From IMG/VR virus record IMGVR_UViG_3300045738_002445, positions 1 through 30,753 of that record: a stretch of DNA of 30,753 nt; one strand, given 5' to 3'. The notes beneath the pieces are model-generated. The model had not been told where the DNA came from and ran no database searches. It saw only the letters and a list, made by a program, of their open reading frames with translations. Source of the stretch: a virus. Positions 29,083 to 30,753 of this stretch are shown piece by piece. The translations under genes and the position numbers were made by a program. Within the stretch, counting starts at the first letter, position 1. The number at the start of each line of letters is the position of its first letter.

Positions 29083-30753
29083 ATGATCAAACCCACCGGC
29101 ACAGCTATGCCCCGCGCCTGGCTCTATGCACGCTACTCTACCAACAAGCAGACCCAGAAGTCCCTCGATGACCAAATTTCAGAATGTCAGCGGTTCGCCG
29201 ATCGGCACGGCTGGCACATCGAACGCATCCTGACCGACGCGGAGCTCACGGGGTATAGCGATCACCGGCCCGGTTATCAGGAACTACTGCGCGGAATCGA
29301 AGGCGGGATGGTCGAGGTCGTGGTGGCCGAGAACATCGAGCGCCTGACCCGCGACGGTGAGCACAGCGCTCAGCTAGAGAAGCTCTGCGCCTTTCATGAC
29401 GTCAAGATTATGACGATCATTGATGGCGAGGCTAACGCGCTGAACATGGGGCTGAAGTCGCTGATGAGTGGCGCCTTGTTGAAATCCATCGCCCTACAGG
29501 CCCACCGCGGTCTTGCGGGCAACGTGGCCGCAGGGAAAAGCGCTGGCGGCCGCTCTTACGGCTATGTCATCCCCAGAGACGAACGAGGCGACAAGATCAA
29601 GGGTGCGCTGGTCATCGATGAGGGCGAGGCGCAAATCGTCCGCCGCATCCTGACAGAGTTTGCAGAGGGGATATCGCCCAAGAAGATCGTCGACCAACTG
29701 AACCAGGACGGAATCCCAAGCCCGAGCGGAAGAGCTTGGCGCCAGAACACCGTCTTCGGCAACCGCAAGCGCGGCACCGGCATTCTGAACAATGAGCTCT
29801 ATATCGGCGTCAGGGTCTGGGATCGCCTTGAGTACCGTCGACACCCCCAAACCCAAAAGCGCGTTTCCCGCCTGCGGCCTGAGGAAGAATGGGTTCGCGT
29901 CGAGGTTCCGGACCTGAGGATCGTCGACGATGAACTCTGGGCACGAGTGAAGGCGCGCCAAGACAGCTTCCAGGTCAAACCACGACGGGGCTCCAATAGC
30001 GGCGGCGTCGGCCCCCGCCCCAAGTTTCTTCTGTCGGGCTTCCTGCGCTGCGCCAAATGCGGTGGGCCGCTAACGATCGCTGGCACCGTGCACAAACGCT
30101 ACTACTGCAAAACGGCCAAAGAACAGGGGCCCAGCCAATGCACCGGCATGACCGGGCTTTTGAAGGACGAGGCGGAACAGGCAGTCTTGGGCGGCGTGAA
30201 ACGCGCGCTGCTCGGTTCGGATGCGTTCAAGCGTTTCCGTGACGAGTATGCGAGGGCGCTCGCTGATGCGACACAGTCGCTTCAGGCCGACCGCGCTTCG
30301 GTCACCCGACAGCTCCGCGCGGTAGAGACTGAAATCCGTAATGGAACCGACGCGATCCTTGCGGGCGTGAACAGCCCCGCCCTCATTGAAGCCCTATCGA
30401 AGGCGGAAGCGCGGAAACTCAAATTGCAGGCCCAACAGCGGCAGATCGAAGATGCGCGGCCGATGCTGCCAACAGACCTAGAAGAGGTCTACGCAGCGCA
30501 TGTCAGAAAGCTGGAAACGATCCTCGCAGAACCCGAATTGGTCATCCATGCGCGCGATATTCTGCGGGTCCTAGTCGAAACCATCAGTGTCGAGGAAGTG
30601 GAAGAAGGCAGGCACCTTCTGGGCATCGAGGGAGATTTGACAAAGTTTCCAATGACATATGCAAAAGCCGCCCCGAAGGGCGGCTTTGCGAACAAAAGTT
30701 CGATAGGCTTGGTTGCGGGAGTAGGATTTGAACCTACGACCTTCAGGTTATGA
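29083..30753 (+). CDS. Large serine recombinase (phage integrase)
   Basis: A 556-residue site-specific recombinase. The resolvase catalytic domain (residues ~10-150) has the nucleophile Ser19 in YARYST, then LDDQ, and ENIERLTRD with catalytic arginines 87 and 90. The recombinase domain follows (GRSYGYVIP, 157-165, and beyond), then a zinc ribbon with Cys323, Cys326, Cys342 and Cys353, and a long coiled coil (about 370-470) used for synapsis control. ATG has GAGG upstream. The last ~20 codons are a terminator hairpin and a translated antisense tRNA segment: the ending VGFEPTTFRL is a well-known artefact of reading across a tRNA, not a protein domain. The native C-terminus in the unintegrated phage would differ after that point. 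Confidence 0.93.
   Translation: MIKPTGTAMPRAWLYARYSTNKQTQKSLDDQISECQRFADRHGWHIERILTDAELTGYSDHRPGYQELLRGIEGGMVEVVVAENIERLTRDGEHSAQLEKLCAFHDVKIMTIIDGEANALNMGLKSLMSGALLKSIALQAHRGLAGNVAAGKSAGGRSYGYVIPRDERGDKIKGALVIDEGEAQIVRRILTEFAEGISPKKIVDQLNQDGIPSPSGRAWRQNTVFGNRKRGTGILNNELYIGVRVWDRLEYRRHPQTQKRVSRLRPEEEWVRVEVPDLRIVDDELWARVKARQDSFQVKPRRGSNSGGVGPRPKFLLSGFLRCAKCGGPLTIAGTVHKRYYCKTAKEQGPSQCTGMTGLLKDEAEQAVLGGVKRALLGSDAFKRFRDEYARALADATQSLQADRASVTRQLRAVETEIRNGTDAILAGVNSPALIEALSKAEARKLKLQAQQRQIEDARPMLPTDLEEVYAAHVRKLETILAEPELVIHARDILRVLVETISVEEVEEGRHLLGIEGDLTKFPMTYAKAAPKGGFANKSSIGLVAGVGFEPTTFRL
30664..30687 (-). terminator. UUCG-loop terminator downstream of the tRNA
   Basis: A 10-bp inverted repeat with AAAGCCGCCC and GGGCGGCTTT arms. 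Read on the minus strand the loop is TTCG closed by C-G, a very stable tetraloop, and the stem runs into TTTTGC. It lies 22 bases after the tRNA 3' end and so fits as the terminator of that gene. A second hairpin, CGAAC-AAAA-GTTCG (30689-30702), sits between. Both are inside the recombinase reading frame. Confidence 0.75.
30710..30753 (-). tRNA. tRNA-Met (CAT), probably initiator fMet, 3' part only
   Basis: Read on the minus strand the window edge begins in the anticodon loop (TCATAA, anticodon CAT), then CCTGA (3' side of the anticodon stem), variable loop AGGTC, T-arm GTAGG-TTCAAAT-CCTAC, acceptor TCCCGCA, discriminator A and an encoded CCA. The acceptor implies a 5' end of TGCGGGA or, with the usual initiator 1-72 mismatch, CGCGGGA; the latter with this T-arm is typical of alphaproteobacterial initiator tRNA. 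The 5' ~33 bases lie outside the window. Confidence 0.88.
30710..30753. other. Likely attachment site (attR side, in tRNA 3' end)
   Basis: The recombinase gene abuts and overlaps the 3' half of a tRNA gene, the usual arrangement when a phage att core restores the tRNA 3' end. I see no second copy inside the window, so the opposite boundary must lie to the left of base 1. The exact core cannot be defined from one end. Confidence 0.5.

Noticed and set aside
30711-30753. C-terminal VGFEPTTFRL of the recombinase as a conserved protein motif
   Set aside because: It is the translation of the antisense T-arm and anticodon arm of a tRNA gene, a known artefact seen in many annotated proteins, not a domain.
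1-30753. CRISPR arrays, insertion sequences or rRNA genes
   Set aside because: No regularly spaced repeats of 20-40 bp, no transposase-like protein with flanking inverted repeats, and no rRNA-like sequence were seen on either strand.

Overview
The window is most of a temperate, HK97-type siphovirus genome (prophage or provirus) from a GC-rich alphaproteobacterium. Gene order and protein types recall Rhodobacterales (Roseobacter-group) prophages. The partial tRNA at the right edge has the initiator-tRNA T-arm and acceptor pattern common in alphaproteobacteria. The host assignment is an inference from sequence style, not a search result.

Left two thirds (1 to about 19,420, all minus strand). 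Read in the direction of transcription (right to left) this is a complete late operon: HNH endonuclease, small and large terminase, portal, ClpP-type head protease, major capsid, a 46-residue protein, head-tail connector, head-tail adaptor, HK97 gp10-like protein, DUF3168-like tail terminator, tail tube, tail assembly chaperone with a -1 frameshift extension, tape measure, three distal-tail genes, a tail-tip J-like protein and a beta-helix tailspike. A lysis cassette follows: a multi-span membrane protein, a one-span coiled-coil protein, a GH24 endolysin fused to a membrane module, an i-spanin and a nested o-spanin. Most genes overlap or are spaced by a few bases. A sigma70-like promoter (19392-19420) followed at once by a strong hairpin (19343-19371) looks like the late control point.

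Middle (19,417 to about 23,910, minus strand). This is the early/replication arm. From the switch it runs: a Cro-like repressor, a CII-position regulator, small ORFs, an orphan DNA methyltransferase, an ASCH-like protein, a helix-turn-helix replication initiator carrying iteron-like repeats inside its gene (candidate origin), a protein in the helicase-loader position, and an unknown protein in the position of a lambda Q antiterminator.

Switch and right arm (23,910 to 30,753, plus strand). A divergent AT-rich intergenic region with two good palindromes separates Cro from a CI-type repressor whose C-terminal domain appears to lack the S24 catalytic residues. After a 333-bp stretch without genes comes a run of ten small or medium genes, nearly all joined by ATGA, GTGA or TAATG overlaps, centred on a 615-residue ParB-domain protein with no ParA. 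Next are a small Cys-rich membrane protein and a large serine recombinase. The recombinase reading frame runs through a UUCG-loop terminator and into the 3' half of an initiator tRNA-Met gene on the other strand, which is the likely attachment site. The opposite prophage end is not in the window.

The most noteworthy points are the integrase/tRNA overlap, the iterons inside the initiator gene, the textbook frameshift signal in the tail chaperone, the hairpins placed just before the late operon and just before the endolysin, and the unexplained translationally coupled ParB cluster.
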